In this document: one piece after another, positions 1 through 30,490 of the stretch
Numbering within the stretch: position 1 is the first letter of the stretch
How the letters are laid out: every line of letters starts with the position of its first letter
Assembly (NCBI RefSeq): GCF_018139145.2
Contig: NC_059473.1
Location: 2,356,001 to 2,420,000, forward strand
Direction of reading: 5' to 3'
From: Gymnogyps californianus
Taxonomy: Eukaryota; Chordata; Aves; Accipitriformes; Cathartidae
DNA length: 64,000 nucleotides
Made by a program: the position numbers and the translations under genes
The notes under the pieces: generated by a model
Databases searched by the model: none
What the model saw: only the letters and a program-made list of their open reading frames with translations
What the model was told of the DNA's origin: nothing

Positions 1-3000
1 CCCAGAATGATTCCAATAAGAGATGCAGTAACTTAAATGACTGCATGCATCCATACAGACTGCACTCAAAAAATTTTGTGAGAATTCTTGAGTTACTGAA
101 TGGTACTTGTTACAACCTGTACTGCCCACACAAAGCAGAAGTTATGTAAGTTTCTCCAAAAATATTTCTGAAAGACTGAAAGAGTTTCATCAGAAAATAA
201 TTGTCCAATACCAATATAAAATCTACTCATCTGGCATACACTTCCTGCATGACCTAAGACAAACCACGAAGACCACAGGCAGGCATCTTCCAGGCCTAGC
301 TGCTGTGAGAGACTACCACTCCCATCCGCTCAGATTAGCGCTCGCGATGCTGCTCTGTCGACGAGCAACAAAGATGTTCCTTAATTCACTCAAACACAAT
401 ATAAAGACAAACAAAAGAAGAGATTAATTCAGAACAACAATTTAAACTCAGAGAGTAGTTCAAACCCCTCTTCGCTGTTGGTACTGGTTTGCACAATGTC
501 TGCTACTTCACCTCTCCTTGTACCTGCACTGGCCCCTCAAGCCCCACTATGCCAGCACAAGCGTGCTGTACAGTGAACCAGATGGGGGAACACATGCCGA
601 TAAAAACTAATCCAGCAAAAAGAGGTATTTCAGCTGAATCAGTTCCTACATCTAACCTGTCACACAGTAACATGAATACTCATGCTGGCATGAAAGAGGA
701 GTGAAGAAGCCCCCTGGCAACTGCTCAGGCTGGCTTTAACAGCACCCCTGCAAATGTGTTAAATCCCCGCCTCAAGTAACTCTGATTTTGCCTCAAGCAA
801 ATTGCTCTGTTGTCACATGAGTGATGGCAACTCTGTGCAAAAGACAGTATTTGCACACATTCTTCATCTCAGATCTGAAAATGGATAGAGCGCACCTAAA
901 GGAGAGTTAACATCAGAAGGCAGTGTTCACAGTAAGGATTTCTGTAGCAGTTTAAAGTCTTACAGTCATGCAGCTGAAAATTACCGCCCTCGTAACTGAG
1001 CTGGAGGAACAAAGCACATGAACAGATCCATCTGATTTCTCACTGAAGACACGCTCTTCTGCCAGTTTTGCCAGGGAACAGTAACCTCAAGTAGAGGGTG
1101 GAACAACAAATGAGTGTAGTAACAACTTTTTAAACTGCTCCTGCTAGAGCCTCCACAACACATCTGACCCTGCCCTTTGGCCCATATGGGGTGTCCAGTG
1201 AAGGTATGTAACTCTCAAAGCCTATGTCCCAAAATCCAGGGGGATCTAAAGCTCTTCAGGCTTTCATGTTCTTTGCATACATGCAATCAGAGATTCTTTT
1301 ATGTTGTATGCTGAGCAGCCTGGCACCTATGTCCAATCCAAGTCCTATTTCTCTTGAGAAAGAGGTCATGATTATAGTATGGCTAACACCTTGAAAGAAT
1401 TGAATTCTGCACGAAAGCTAGTGGCCACAAACACGATTTGAGAAGGCAGGTAACAGGCCTGCCCTGTTTACGGTTAGTCAATAGCTATAGTACTACTTAG
1501 CACAAACAGTGTAATACTGGGAATCACAGATTGATGCACAGCAACTAAAAATCAGTTGGTTTTCTTTTTTCACAGAATGTTTTTATGCTTGAATCACAAT
1601 TGAAGCAGTAACTGTCCTGTAAGTCCATTCAAGTAATTTATATGAAGACAGATGTGTAGGCAGGGCCTGTTTCCTTTCCATCAAGCTACACCATCTCGTG
1701 GCTTTCCCCAAACCCAAGATGATCAGCACCTTAATGAAAATCTGCAATTGAACTCTGGCAAGTGGAAGAGAGAGCTCTCCTCCACGCTGCCATTCACCTA
1801 CAAACATCTGCCCTGGGCAGATCAGTACAGCCTCCGAGCCTTCAGGCTACCTATGTAACAGACTTCAACATTCAAGCAGGGACACTGAGGAAAGACCACT
1901 TCTCTTACCTCTGGTTAACCAAACCACTTTGCCTAAATCTTTCCACGATTTTTGAAAAGGATCTGTTCCTGAGACGCCCAGGTTTGAATACTACAATCTT
2001 CTAGCAATGAGACTGAAATCTCACAAACTGAGAAAAGCATGGGAATGCTACATTAAGGTCTGCTTTTTGCTACTCTACTCAGAAGGAAGCACATAAAACT
2101 TGAGGACAAAGCTCTGTCCACAAAAAGCTGTATGATTTCAGAGGTTAGATGAACGTAGAACCTGTCTCTGGAAATCATCAATCATTATTCCTCTTGAAAA
2201 AAAACCCCAAACACAAAGTTCTTCAAACAGGTGAACAGTGAAGCAACCACTTTCAGCCACGAGGACACAAAAGCATTAGAATCAGTAATAAAAGCCAACC
2301 AAAACAAACCTCAGCCTGAGTTTTTCAAAACTACAACCTACAAAGACTTCCACAAGAAAAATCACAACAAAAGCTACTTAAATCGCTTGAAATTTTGCTA
2401 CCAATAAAGTAAGGAAGGCTTTCAAATAATCAGTTGTATGAAGTTTCAGAAAACAGGCTGCAAAAGGAAGCATTTTAAAAATTTCCAGCAACATAATCTG
2501 CATTCGTATTTCATTATCTATTAGTTTACTCAACAGGAAGCAGTTCAAGGCTCTTGACTTTCAGAACCCTGCAGAGCTCCATAAAGACTGTCCTCCTTCC
2601 TCAGAGTGGCCCGCCCAAGGAAAGCCTACGACTGTCATCCACCTGACTAAAACCACCAATATCTAATGAGGGAAAAGTGGAAACCACAGAAAACACAGCG
2701 TTCCGCAAAGCTAAGCCCAAGACTCCAACTCGCTCCTAACCTAAAGTGAGCCAACCTGTGCTCAAGAGCTAACAGAGTCTCTTTCCTCAAATTCTCATAA
2801 TGTAACTTGTCACCAAAACAAACAAAATCCCTAAAGATTTGTCTCTTCATGATTTAGGAAGAACAAAACTACTGTTTTCTAGCACTGAAACACTTCTGGA
2901 TACCATAATGATGAAGAGCAGTGTAAAACACTGAACAAAAGGAACAGAGAATCTACTGTAGAACAGAGGAATAGACAGAAAAAAACCCAGTAATAACCAT

Positions 3001-4935
3001 GAGAACAATGTAGGCAGAGACACCAAAAATTAATGCAGAAAAAGGAAAAAGCAATAAAAGTGGTAAAAGCAGAAGAGATTTAGTAAGCTAATTTTTTTTA
3101 GTGGATTAAACAAAAATGACGTATTAACATAGCTCCCAACTGTTTTACTTCTTTGTTTTGCAGAAGGCTTACCCCAGGAAAGGCAACTGCGCAAGTAAGT
3201 CTCACCATGGCTAGTCACTTTACTTAGGATAGGAGAAGTTTTCAAGGCTTAAAACAAAAACCGAACAGCAACAATGAAAAGTCCCACAAAGACAAATTCC
3301 TTCATGTTATTTCCAGAAAAAGAACTCAAGAAGTAAATACGCTGTAACAGAGCTGGCCAAAGTTTCGCCTTCCTAATTCAGCAATTATTTCATACGGCCT
3401 GGGATGGGAGACAAAAGTTACGCATATATGTGTCTAACTATTTTTCCTGTACTGAGTTCAATATTTATCCAAATTGCATATATTCTCTTCAAAGCCTGAA
3501 GTCCAAAATGGTTTTTTAGGAGACCCACATTTTAATTTCTAGAATGTGAAGTATTATAGCACCTACAGCTACGAAAAACACCATCGACAATTCCATCTCA
3601 TGCCGCTTTCCTTTTTTTCTGAAAAATGCAATTAGTTTGAGCATAAAACAATTCCTCAGCATCAGTAATCAGAAGAAAATAAAAGCCTAGCAATAATACT
3701 TGCCTGCTGTTTTTGATATGCAGTATTTGGATTTATCTTCGATTCTAACAGTAGTGAACCTGAAAAAGGTATGAAGAGATATTTACTGAGTTTAACAAAA
3801 TAAACAACTCCATGCATCTTACAACAACCACCCATGTGCCAGCCAACATATGCTCAACTTAATCCATATCTTACGTTTAAAGAAGATGGTTCTAGACTTT
3901 CTGTAATTCCCTAACATAAGCCACGTAAGACAAAATCCAACAGAAATATCCATATTAAAATGTATTTTTCTCTTCTAATTTAGAATTTTCTCTTCTAATT
4001 AATTCTAATATTAATCTCTTTGAATTCTCTGTAGCACTGTTTTTTCTCCTGTAACCTGGTGTGACAACTAACTTATTTAAAGGCTGTTTATTAAATCTAT
4101 ACAAATTTACACCAGGTAACATGCTGCCCAGCATAAAAATGTTTTTGCCCACAGAAGCCACGTGGGCCATTTGCTTTTATTTCCTTCAACTGTCCTTCAG
4201 AAGTGAATCATCTAGATAGTATAAACCCAGGGACTTTATCTTGTGTATGCAAGTAGTGTATGTATCCTGGCAACAGCTCCAGAGTAATTTATACCAGTCT
4301 TAGGTGGTTTATTTAGCACATTAGCACCTGTCGGCCGAGTATGTACCCTCCCCCCTCCAAAAGAGACCCTTAAGGTGACTTTAAAGTGCAATAAAACATG
4401 AGGAACACCACACAACTCGAATACAACCAGTGAATTTCGGGGGGGGGGAACCCAAACAAAACAACTTTATAGTAGCAAGAAGGGGAGGAAAAGAGCACTT
4501 CAAAAGCAAACAAAATTATCCTGAAAACGAACAAAATGTCGTCACATGTAACAACTTCATCTCTACTCAGTCAAAAGAGACGCAGCCGGCTAGGGTAACT
4601 GGAAGGGGAAAAGTCTAGGGCCACGGTGGTAAACTCTGCTGCGGCTTATCAGGGGAAGGAAACTTTGAACGGAGCCGCAAGCTAAAGGAAAAAAAAAGGG
4701 AAAAACCCAATAATAATCCTCTGGGGTCTTCCCTGATGAACACGGGGAGGGAAGACACCAGCAGCCAAGCTCGGCGGCTGCGGGTGTCAGGCCTGGCGAG
4801 CGGGGCGGCGAGGGACACCAGAGCCGGGCGGGCTGGGCGGCAAGGGCCGGTGCCGCGGGGAGCGAGGGGAGGAGGCCCGGGCCCGGGCGGCGGCGGGCGG
4901 CCTAGGCCTCCGCGCAGCCCCGGCCACGCTCTCAC
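1..4935 (-). other. PPP4R3B: PPP4R3B intron 1 (partial), no exon found
   Basis: This stretch lies downstream of the PPP4R3B exon 1 donor and should be the 5' part of intron 1. I looked on the minus strand for the next part of the protein, which in the family continues with a Ser-Leu-Leu-Leu-Glu-Ser stretch, and did not find it, so exon 2 is probably outside the window. The sequence is AT-rich, with small low-complexity tracts such as a G run near 4440-4448 and an imperfect tandem duplication of about 20 bp around 3964-4001. No RNA gene or mobile element was recognised. Confidence 0.75.
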
Positions 4936-5077
4936 CGTCCGACTCGGCGCGCACCAGCAGCGACATCCCCTTCAGCCGCTCCACGTAGGTGGAGGAGACG
5001 TGCCCGGTGCCCCTGTCGTCCCATTGCCGATCCTCGTTGAGGGTGTAGACCTTCACCCGCCGACGGGTGTCCGACAT
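4936..5077 (-). CDS. PPP4R3B: Protein phosphatase 4 regulatory subunit 3B, coding exon 1 (partial gene)
   Basis: This exon encodes the first 47 residues plus one base of codon 48. The start [20 protein letters not shown] is the N-terminus of PPP4R3/SMEK proteins and begins their PH/RanBD-like (EVH1-like) domain, which recognises short motifs in partners and substrates. PPP4R3B joins PPP4C and PPP4R2 in a Ser/Thr phosphatase complex acting in DNA-damage signalling and metabolic and neuronal control. The exon ends at a good donor, G|GTGAG (4936|4935), in phase 1. The start follows a GC-rich leader with GCACCATG context. Assignment to 3B rather than the paralogue 3A rests on the N-terminal sequence and on the PNPT1-EFEMP1 neighbourhood. 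The remaining exons lie beyond position 1. Confidence 0.96.
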
Positions 5078-5192
5078 GGTGCAGCCCCGGCCTCGGGCCT
5101 CCGCGCCGGCCCCGGGCCCAGGCCCGGGCCCGCTCCGCCTCCGGGGGGCGATGGAGCGAGGGCGGGGGGAGGAAGCGGGGCCGCCGGGCCGC

Positions 5193-5231
5193 TCAGGGGC
5201 ACCGCGGGGCCTTTAACGCGCCGCTTTTCAT
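5193..5231 (-). other. Upstream ORF 2 in PPP4R3B leader (12 codons)
   Basis: A second upstream ATG, in GAGCCATGA context with a purine at -3, encodes [12 protein letters not shown] and stops with TGA at 5195-5193. It lies about 115 nt before the main start. If the transcript begins near 5331 the leader holds two short uORFs, an arrangement that often damps translation. Confidence 0.5.
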
Positions 5232-5306
5232 GGCTCCCCGACGGCGAGAGAGCGACGCCGCGCCCCGGCTCCGGCCCTCGCTGGCGCCGCTCCGCCGCCT
5301 CAGCAG

Positions 5307-5327
5307 CTACCGCAGCGCCGCCGCCAT
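5307..5327 (-). other. Upstream ORF 1 in PPP4R3B leader (MAAALR)
   Basis: The ATG of the TISU element is followed by five more codons and a TAG stop at 5309-5307, giving MAAALR. It would be translated only if transcription starts upstream of 5327. It ends well before the main start at 5077, so reinitiation is possible. Confidence 0.5.
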
Positions 5328-5331
5328 CTTG
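5320..5331 (-). promoter_or_regulatory. PPP4R3B: TISU / YY1 element at the presumed PPP4R3B start site
   Basis: The minus strand reads CAAGATGGCGGC, an exact match to the TISU consensus SAASATGGCGGC and to the YY1 core AAGATGGCGGC. Such elements sit within a few tens of bases of the start site of housekeeping genes, bind YY1, and can direct initiation on very short leaders. Here the ATG in the element (5327-5325) is not the protein start, which lies 250 nt downstream. It opens a six-codon uORF instead. Confidence 0.75.
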
Positions 5332-5500
5332 TAACCCGACTCTCGCCGCCTTTCTCTTCCTCCCAGCCCGGCCACGGGCTCCCCTCGCAGGGGCTACGGC
5401 GGCCGGCAGCTGCCGCCGCGCCGCCGACGGGACGGCGGCCGCGGGCGGGGCGGGACGAAGCGGAGCAGGGCCCGCCCGCACCCCCTCACTCCCCCCGGAT

Positions 5501-8500
5501 AGTTTTCCGGCAGAAACGGGGAAGGGGGGAGCAGGAGAGCGTGTGCCTTCAGTCACATGCCTGTATTTGCATTTCTCAGCTTCCCGTCGACACGTGAACG
5601 ATTTCAGCCGTTAAAAAAAGCTTAAAAAAAAAAACCCCACTTTTTCTTTTTTTTTTTTTAAAGTCTATCCTAAAAGCTGGTACCAGCACAGACAAAGCGT
5701 CCCCCTTTGCACGCATGGAAAGGGCCACTGCCATGACACAAAGTGGTGGGCAAGATCCACATCCACGCCAGGGTAAGTTTTAGGACCAGCCCGTGCTGTA
5801 ATAACACAGCTTCCAGCATACGCAGGGCCTAGAGTTCAAGTTTTGAAAGAAAAGGTTTCCCTCGCAGCAAGGTTATTCTGTGGCATCTCCTTTAGCCATT
5901 CGAACCCTTCACCACAGCAGGGCACACAGTAACACCTTTACCATAATGTGCATTTTGTTGCATGTTCCCCTGCTTTGTACAGCTGTACAGAAGGCTCAAA
6001 AGCTAAACTGAAGTTGAAGCTGTTCTTTGAAGCTTCTCAATGAGAGAAACATGCTTAATTAGTCCTTACAAACACTGTACAATTTAAGACAGACCACTTG
6101 CCAGGCATTGTGGAGTCTGTAAATCTTAGTTTTCCATACTAAAAACCAGCTACGCATTTCCTCTGTACTAAGAATAATAATAAAGAATAATTACATTTCA
6201 GTGCTTGCATGGGAATAGGGGAAAAGGACACAAAAGCGTGGAAGAAGTCAAGCTGTGTGAAACAGCAGGGACTTTGGGAAGGAGGGGAAGCTTGAAAGTG
6301 TCTCAGAACAAAATCAGGCTCTGAAGGGGAAGGGAGATGGGAGGGCAAGTGCTCCCCAGGCCAGGGTGTGTCTCATTCCCAGACAAAGAAAGACTTTTCT
6401 AGCTCTTGCCTAATAGTGAAAGCAGTTACACCGGTATAGCTCTTACTTACAAGACGGGCATTTCTGTGGTGTAAGTTCAATCTTGTTCCAGATGAAGGGA
6501 AAGAAAAAGTTTACGACAGAATTCGCCACTATAAGTAACTATGTGCAACTTTTCCATACATTAGAAAAACATTCTCTAGGCAGATTTAGAAAATTTACAT
6601 CAACGTAACATTTAAGTCTCAGCTTTTGCTCTGATGTTCATTGTAACAGGCCTCCTTAAGATTTACTGCCATTCAGCACACTGAGTATGTGACAGCCACC
6701 GATCATTGCTTGGTGCAGTTTTCGATCAGCTGCACTGGTGTAGCTGAACAGCTGAAAAGTCTTTTACATTCCTTAAGAGGCAGCCTCATGCGTCTGAGGA
6801 CTGGTCACCCTGCTTATTTAACGTCCGCAAAACAACCCACCTCTAAGAAAGGTTAAGAGAAGCACCCTTAATGGGGTTCTGCGGATCTAGCGTTCAATCC
6901 CAGTCAAGCCCTTATTTTCATCTTTAACAGGGGCCACTGAAGACACACAATCATGAGTTTTCTTTGCAGAAGATGGCAACTGTAAGATACACCTCTGAGA
7001 ACTATCATAGTTCTGTATACAGTATAGGAACATACTTTAGGATATGTGCATCATATCATTATGGATAAATAAGTCAGTAACCGTACAAAAGGCCACATTA
7101 CATTAGTGGTTTCACCAACCATGATTTGAGAGTCACATCAAGCAGTTTACAGTTGGGTTCTACACAAGCCTTCCCCGCTACACGTTGGTGGCCTGTTCTG
7201 CATTACATGGCCTGATCCCTTCAAGATTTTACACACTGGGCATATTTCTGCCTCAGTGAAAACTCAGTAAAAAGAAAACACACCAAAAGAAACATAAACC
7301 CCAATGGCCACAGCATATTGCTGCTTCAGGATGTCTGCCACTCACAAACTGTCTCCCTTCTGCAAGACTTCTATGCATGCTCTTTAGCTCTTCAAGTGCA
7401 TAAAACTACTTATGACCTCTCCTACTCAAGATTATATGCAGTACTTGTCCAGATACACAGACCAGCAAGAAACCACAGCACAATATTCTGGAGCAAATTC
7501 TTATCTATCATGGTCAACAGCTACAGAAGGAGTAGGAGATACACGAGCCAGAATTGGCATGAAAAACTATTTCTCTGCTTAAGCTGTGAAATAAATCCGT
7601 GACCTCCCCAGGCATGAAATCAATGACCTCTGTGGAAAAATGCCACTCCAGAACACACCCGGATTGCATTCCCTCAGACACGGGGCTCCTTTTTGCGCAG
7701 AATGGCATCCAGGACTCTGCAGCCTAGGGTGTCAGAAACCGCAGCATGATCTTGTCACCTATACCAATAAAAAGCAAGTCAATTCTGGGGGCTTTGCCTG
7801 AAGAACATACGCAAGACTTGCCCCAACTGCTCTTACAGATCTGATTTAAAACCAGGGTAAATACGAGACCAGGAAAGCAATACATCTGAATCTCTGCATT
7901 GTAAGATTCAGAGAAAGGAAAGCAGCACTTCTTTATTGTGGCATTGCACCTTCGAGTAGCTCATCTCTCCCCACTATCACAAAGTGACAAGCTATAGCTG
8001 TTCGATAGAGTTCTCTGTTCTTCATCAAAACAAAGAATTTTGTTAGGGTAGGCTACAGACAGAGCAAGTCTTCAAGTGTCACAATGTGGAGCAGCAGGGA
8101 GCTCTAATTTTTTTGTTGTTTTCAGAAGCAAGACAGACAACTCATTCCTAAATCACTTAAAATTTCTTGGAGTGAAATTAAGAGACTGTATCACTCCCTC
8201 CGGCATGTAATCCCAGAAGTACAATTAGGCCAGCTCTTACGCTTTTATTATAGTACTTGTAATATTTATTGCTGGTATTTAAAGATACCCCAGCTCCTGA
8301 TGCTTTGCGCCTGTGTGAAAGTCTCAGCTTTGTCAAATGCATTTCTGGCCCTCCTGACCTGGTGTAATGCTGCAACTGCCCAGCCTCACTTTCCAAAGCA
8401 ATTCCTTTCAATGGCTCCATTTAAGATGGGTCATTACAGAAGCTAACTATCTAGGGCAGTAGAGACAAAAAAAAAATTAAATAAATAAATAAAAATCACT

Positions 8501-10254
8501 ATTTCAAACATGAAAAAACCAGCTACTGCAATAGGGCTGAGCTTGCTCTCTCAAGCACTATTAACCTACCTGCTCTCTGATCACAGCTGATATCACCTGA
8601 GAGTCAAGTACCTCCTGCCACAGTCCAACCTGCCACTACTGAGGGCTCTCAGGTGAATCCAGAATGTCTGAAGCCAGCCTGCCTTCCCTCCAGGAAGGTT
8701 CAGACTGGCACACACTTACTCAATGCTTGGCTCCCATCAAGCTTCTCTCCTCGGGTAAGAGCAGCTGGTTTGTGCTCCTCCCAGACAGCTCCCAAGCATA
8801 TTTTTTTCCGCCCCTTCCCATAGGGCCTAAAACTTGTAACAAGTGCAGAAAGTCAGGCTGACTGTACAGGTTCTGTCACAGGTACCTAAAAAGTCTTTTT
8901 CCTACTTTATCGTCTAACAAACAGAAAATCCCCCAGCACTCCAACAGTTGATTTACTGAGACCACCACCTATCACACAAATCATTAATACTCCTGTTAAT
9001 GCAGGCAAGAAAAATACTTTTACAGGAAAGAATGGGATTCTTCTGGCTCCTAAATCATCCATTTTCACAGATTCAAGTGCAAGCATCCTACTGGTAATGT
9101 GCTAGCTAAAAAAAGCTTCTAAAGTTAGTATTTTTTGTAGTATTTTAGTAACCAGAGCATCCATCTGTTCTACTACAAAAAGGAGCCTTGCAGAAATTTT
9201 TCTACAATAAAAGAAGCTAAACCTTGGAAAATCACTCGGATTGCAGAGGTCAATTTTTGAGAACAGTTATGAGAAATGGAAACATTTGAGCTTCTGTTCA
9301 GGAATTTTAACATTTGTCTACATCATTTCATTAACTCTATCCAGTATATGTAACAAACCAGGTATCAGTCAACTAAGGTCATAGTAAGCAAGGACATTAG
9401 AAATCTTACTAAGAAATAGCAGCATACAGTCCTCAAAGAAGAGGAAAAGATTGCTAGGGAAAACTTTTTCAATCTTACATGATGAAAGACAGACAACTAT
9501 AAAGAAGTCAGCCAATCATTTTTGTCTTCTTTAATATTTTAACTTAGAATAAAAAAAAGGCAGAACAATTTTTACTGTACATTCACATTTCTCCTCTCCC
9601 CAGTGTTTTGTTTTTTCTTTCAGGAGGTCCAGAGCCCACTTGCCATCAGGTGGGAAGCTGATTTGCTTATTAGGTCTATCTACAAATTGGTGAACATCAG
9701 AAGGGACACCTCTTTGATTTTCAAGGTCTGTACCTCACAGCAGAAAAACAAGTAGTTCTTGTGAGCCCCTGGGAAACGTTTTGGAAATGTTTTGAAGTCT
9801 AAAAGACTTCCATCCATTGATGGAACGTAATCAATGCAGGAATTCTAACACTCTTAATGAGGAGGGTTTAGGGGGATGATTTACCACATCAATTGTTTAT
9901 TCCAAAACAGTTATTTTAATCTTAATGTTTTCATTATATATTTTAAAATTCAGTGTTAATGAACCCAGATAACAAACAATGATGTTTCAGCCAGGTTCTT
10001 TGTTTTGTCCCCCTTCTGCTCAGATATTTAACAAGTCTGAACCCTAAGACAGTTATTGATATATTTATCTGAAACAGCGTCAATCGCGTTAAAGGTGATA
10101 CTTCTAAGTCTTGAGCAATGTTTTGCTCAACATTTCAGTCTTGTACACTGGAAAGCCAGTAAAACCTTGGCCAACTGTGCCTCTCAACTACTGTCATATC
10201 TCATCAGCCAAGTACACAGGAGAATTCCTTCTCCCAGGAAGTAATTGTTAAATA
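5501..10254. other. Intergenic spacer between PNPT1 3' end and PPP4R3B promoter
   Basis: No coding exon, RNA gene or transposon was recognised in this stretch. The open frames here are short and do not resemble known proteins. Low-complexity content includes A/T runs around 5617-5661 and an AAAT-type repeat at 8467-8496. An AATAAA on the minus strand at 9901-9896 could serve as a distal PNPT1 poly(A) signal, but nothing else supports that. Confidence 0.6.
8467..8496. repeat. A-rich tract followed by (AAAT)n
   Basis: A run of A is followed by several copies of AAAT. It is a short microsatellite-like tract with no neighbouring transposon body that I can see. Confidence 0.8.
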
Positions 10255-10584
10255 CTTGCTTCTCATCTTTGCACTTTTATTTTGAGATGACAGCGAGAAG
10301 AATCTTAGGCACTGAAATGTAATCCGCTCTTCAGTCTATACAATTCCACGTTCTTAGATTCTCACCCTTGCTACACAAGATAAGAGCATTGGTTGTTTCT
10401 GTTTTTCTTTTAAACGAGTTTTTAATCCATTTGAAGACTTTCAAGTTCTACATCACCTTTAAGCATAAATAGTGTCTATTTTAAAAATATGATTCACTAC
10501 CATTGACCTGCAGATTCTTGCGAAGACATCTACAGATTCTAGCAAAGGTCGCTTGTATATCCATGAACTATCACGCCTTTTTTC
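10255..10584 (-). other. PNPT1: Probable PNPT1 terminal 3' UTR exon with poly(A) signal
   Basis: Three bases after the PNPT1 stop there is a strong donor, CAG|GTAAGG (11390|11389). A matching acceptor, with pyrimidine-rich TCTGTCTCTTTCAG|G, lies at 10585|10584. Downstream, the minus strand has AATAAA at 10282-10277. I found no AATAAA or ATTAAA between the stop and 10584, so even an unspliced transcript would run into this region. The exon is inferred; its 3' end is set about 20-25 nt past the signal. The junction is too near the stop to trigger nonsense-mediated decay. Confidence 0.6.
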
Positions 10585-11045
10585 CTGAAAGAGACAGAAA
10601 ATACTCTGTAACCAACTAATTATATCAAGGCATGAAATTCAGAAACGCTTCTTAAAAAAATTTTCTTCAGTGAATTTGTTTGTTCTAGTGTTGTGAATCA
10701 TTCCTAGAAGATTGCCACAGATTGCCTTAAGTTATCATTGGTGCATTGCATTTCCATTTGCCAATCTCATTGTGCAACTGCTCTTGATTTTACAGTCAGA
10801 CACCTTCCCGTTCTAGTAGCTTCCTAAGGAAAAAAACCATACACAACAGTTTTGTGAAAAGTTTAGGTGTAAGTCTATTGACAGTCAAATACACACTGTG
10901 AAACTAGTTCTAGGGAAGAGCTTTGGGCACTCCATTAATTGACTGAGACTGAGATTGACTGAGAAGTCTCCACTAATTGACTCAAAACTTTCAAGAAAGC
11001 GGCTTAGTTTTTCTTCTCTTCCCCTACTCTGCCTTCCCCCCCCTT

Positions 11046-11068
11046 AAAAAAAAAAAAAAAAAAAAAAA
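11046..11068. repeat. Homopolymer A23 in the putative PNPT1 3' UTR intron
   Basis: This is a run of 23 A on the plus strand (T on the transcript), preceded by a C-rich tract and followed by GGG. No transposon body is attached to it. Confidence 0.9.
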
Positions 11069-11392
11069 GGGTGGCAAGGTAAGAAGAGGGAATGCTTACA
11101 TAGATGTTGTAGATTAACAAATAAGTTCGTTTTGGAGAAAGTAGGCTGTCTAGGATGCCTGAAACCGTCAAGGCATTTGAACAATTTTACAGTATCAAGC
11201 TCTTTACAACCGCAGGACATGAAAGGGCAGTTGCTAACTTACGATATGCTGCAACATAACTGGCAAGCAGTATTTGCACACCACTGAAGGGTAACTGTAC
11301 GATATAAAAACCAGATTGATAAAATCCTTTACAATAATTGTAAAGAAAGTGCAGTACTGAGTCATCTTAAGTTGTTCCGATGGCCTTACCTG

Positions 11393-30263
<18,871 letters not shown>

Positions 30264-30421
30264 GGCACCGGTGGGCAGGAAGGGGCAACCCCACCGGCGG
30301 CCGCCACCCGATTGGCTCTCGGAAGCGGCGGGTGGGAGGCGGGCCGCCGCGCAGTAAGCTCGGAGCGGATTGGCTTTCGTACCGGCGGTTTAGTTTCGAT
30401 TCCGCAACGCGAGCGCGTCCC

Positions 30422-30439
30422 TACGCCCCCTGGCGGAGC
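30422..30439 (-). promoter_or_regulatory. CTCF-like binding site upstream of PNPT1
   Basis: The plus strand reads TACGCCCCCTGGCGGAGC. This is very close to the complement of the CTCF core (CCANNAGGGGGCGC type), so the motif points along the minus strand. It sits about 160 bp upstream of the PNPT1 start codon, inside the CpG island. Binding is inferred from the motif alone. Confidence 0.6.
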
Positions 30440-30478
30440 CCCGCCGGCTACGGCGGCTGAGGAGGGTCAGGCGGCGCA

Positions 30479-30490
30479 GATCGCGCGATC
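30479..30490. repeat. 12-bp perfect palindrome GATCGCGCGATC
   Basis: A perfect inverted repeat with three central CpGs lies in the PNPT1 promoter CpG island, about 215 bp upstream of the start codon. It could bind a dimeric factor or be a chance product of high CpG density. Confidence 0.7.

Larger units (their letters stand above)
4760..5500 (-). promoter_or_regulatory. PPP4R3B: PPP4R3B promoter CpG island
   Basis: This block is far richer in GC and CpG than the DNA around it and covers the 5' leader and coding exon 1. It contains GC boxes, for example GGGCGGGGCGGG near 5443-5455, and shows no TATA box, as is usual for a housekeeping promoter. Transcription probably starts just upstream of the TISU/YY1 element near 5331. 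Beyond the island, the same side carries an octamer ATTTGCAT at 5565-5572 and an E-box CACGTG at 5591-5596; these short motifs could be chance matches. Long open frames on both strands here follow from high GC and are not genes. Confidence 0.85.

Noticed and set aside
1..4935. PPP4R3B exon 2
   Set aside because: Searched for on the minus strand by expected protein sequence and not found; intron 1 seems to extend past the left edge.
4736..5614. 292-codon plus-strand open frame across the PPP4R3B CpG island
   Set aside because: Pro/Ala/Arg/Gly-rich translation caused by high GC; it runs antisense to coding exon 1 and the leader and resembles no protein family.
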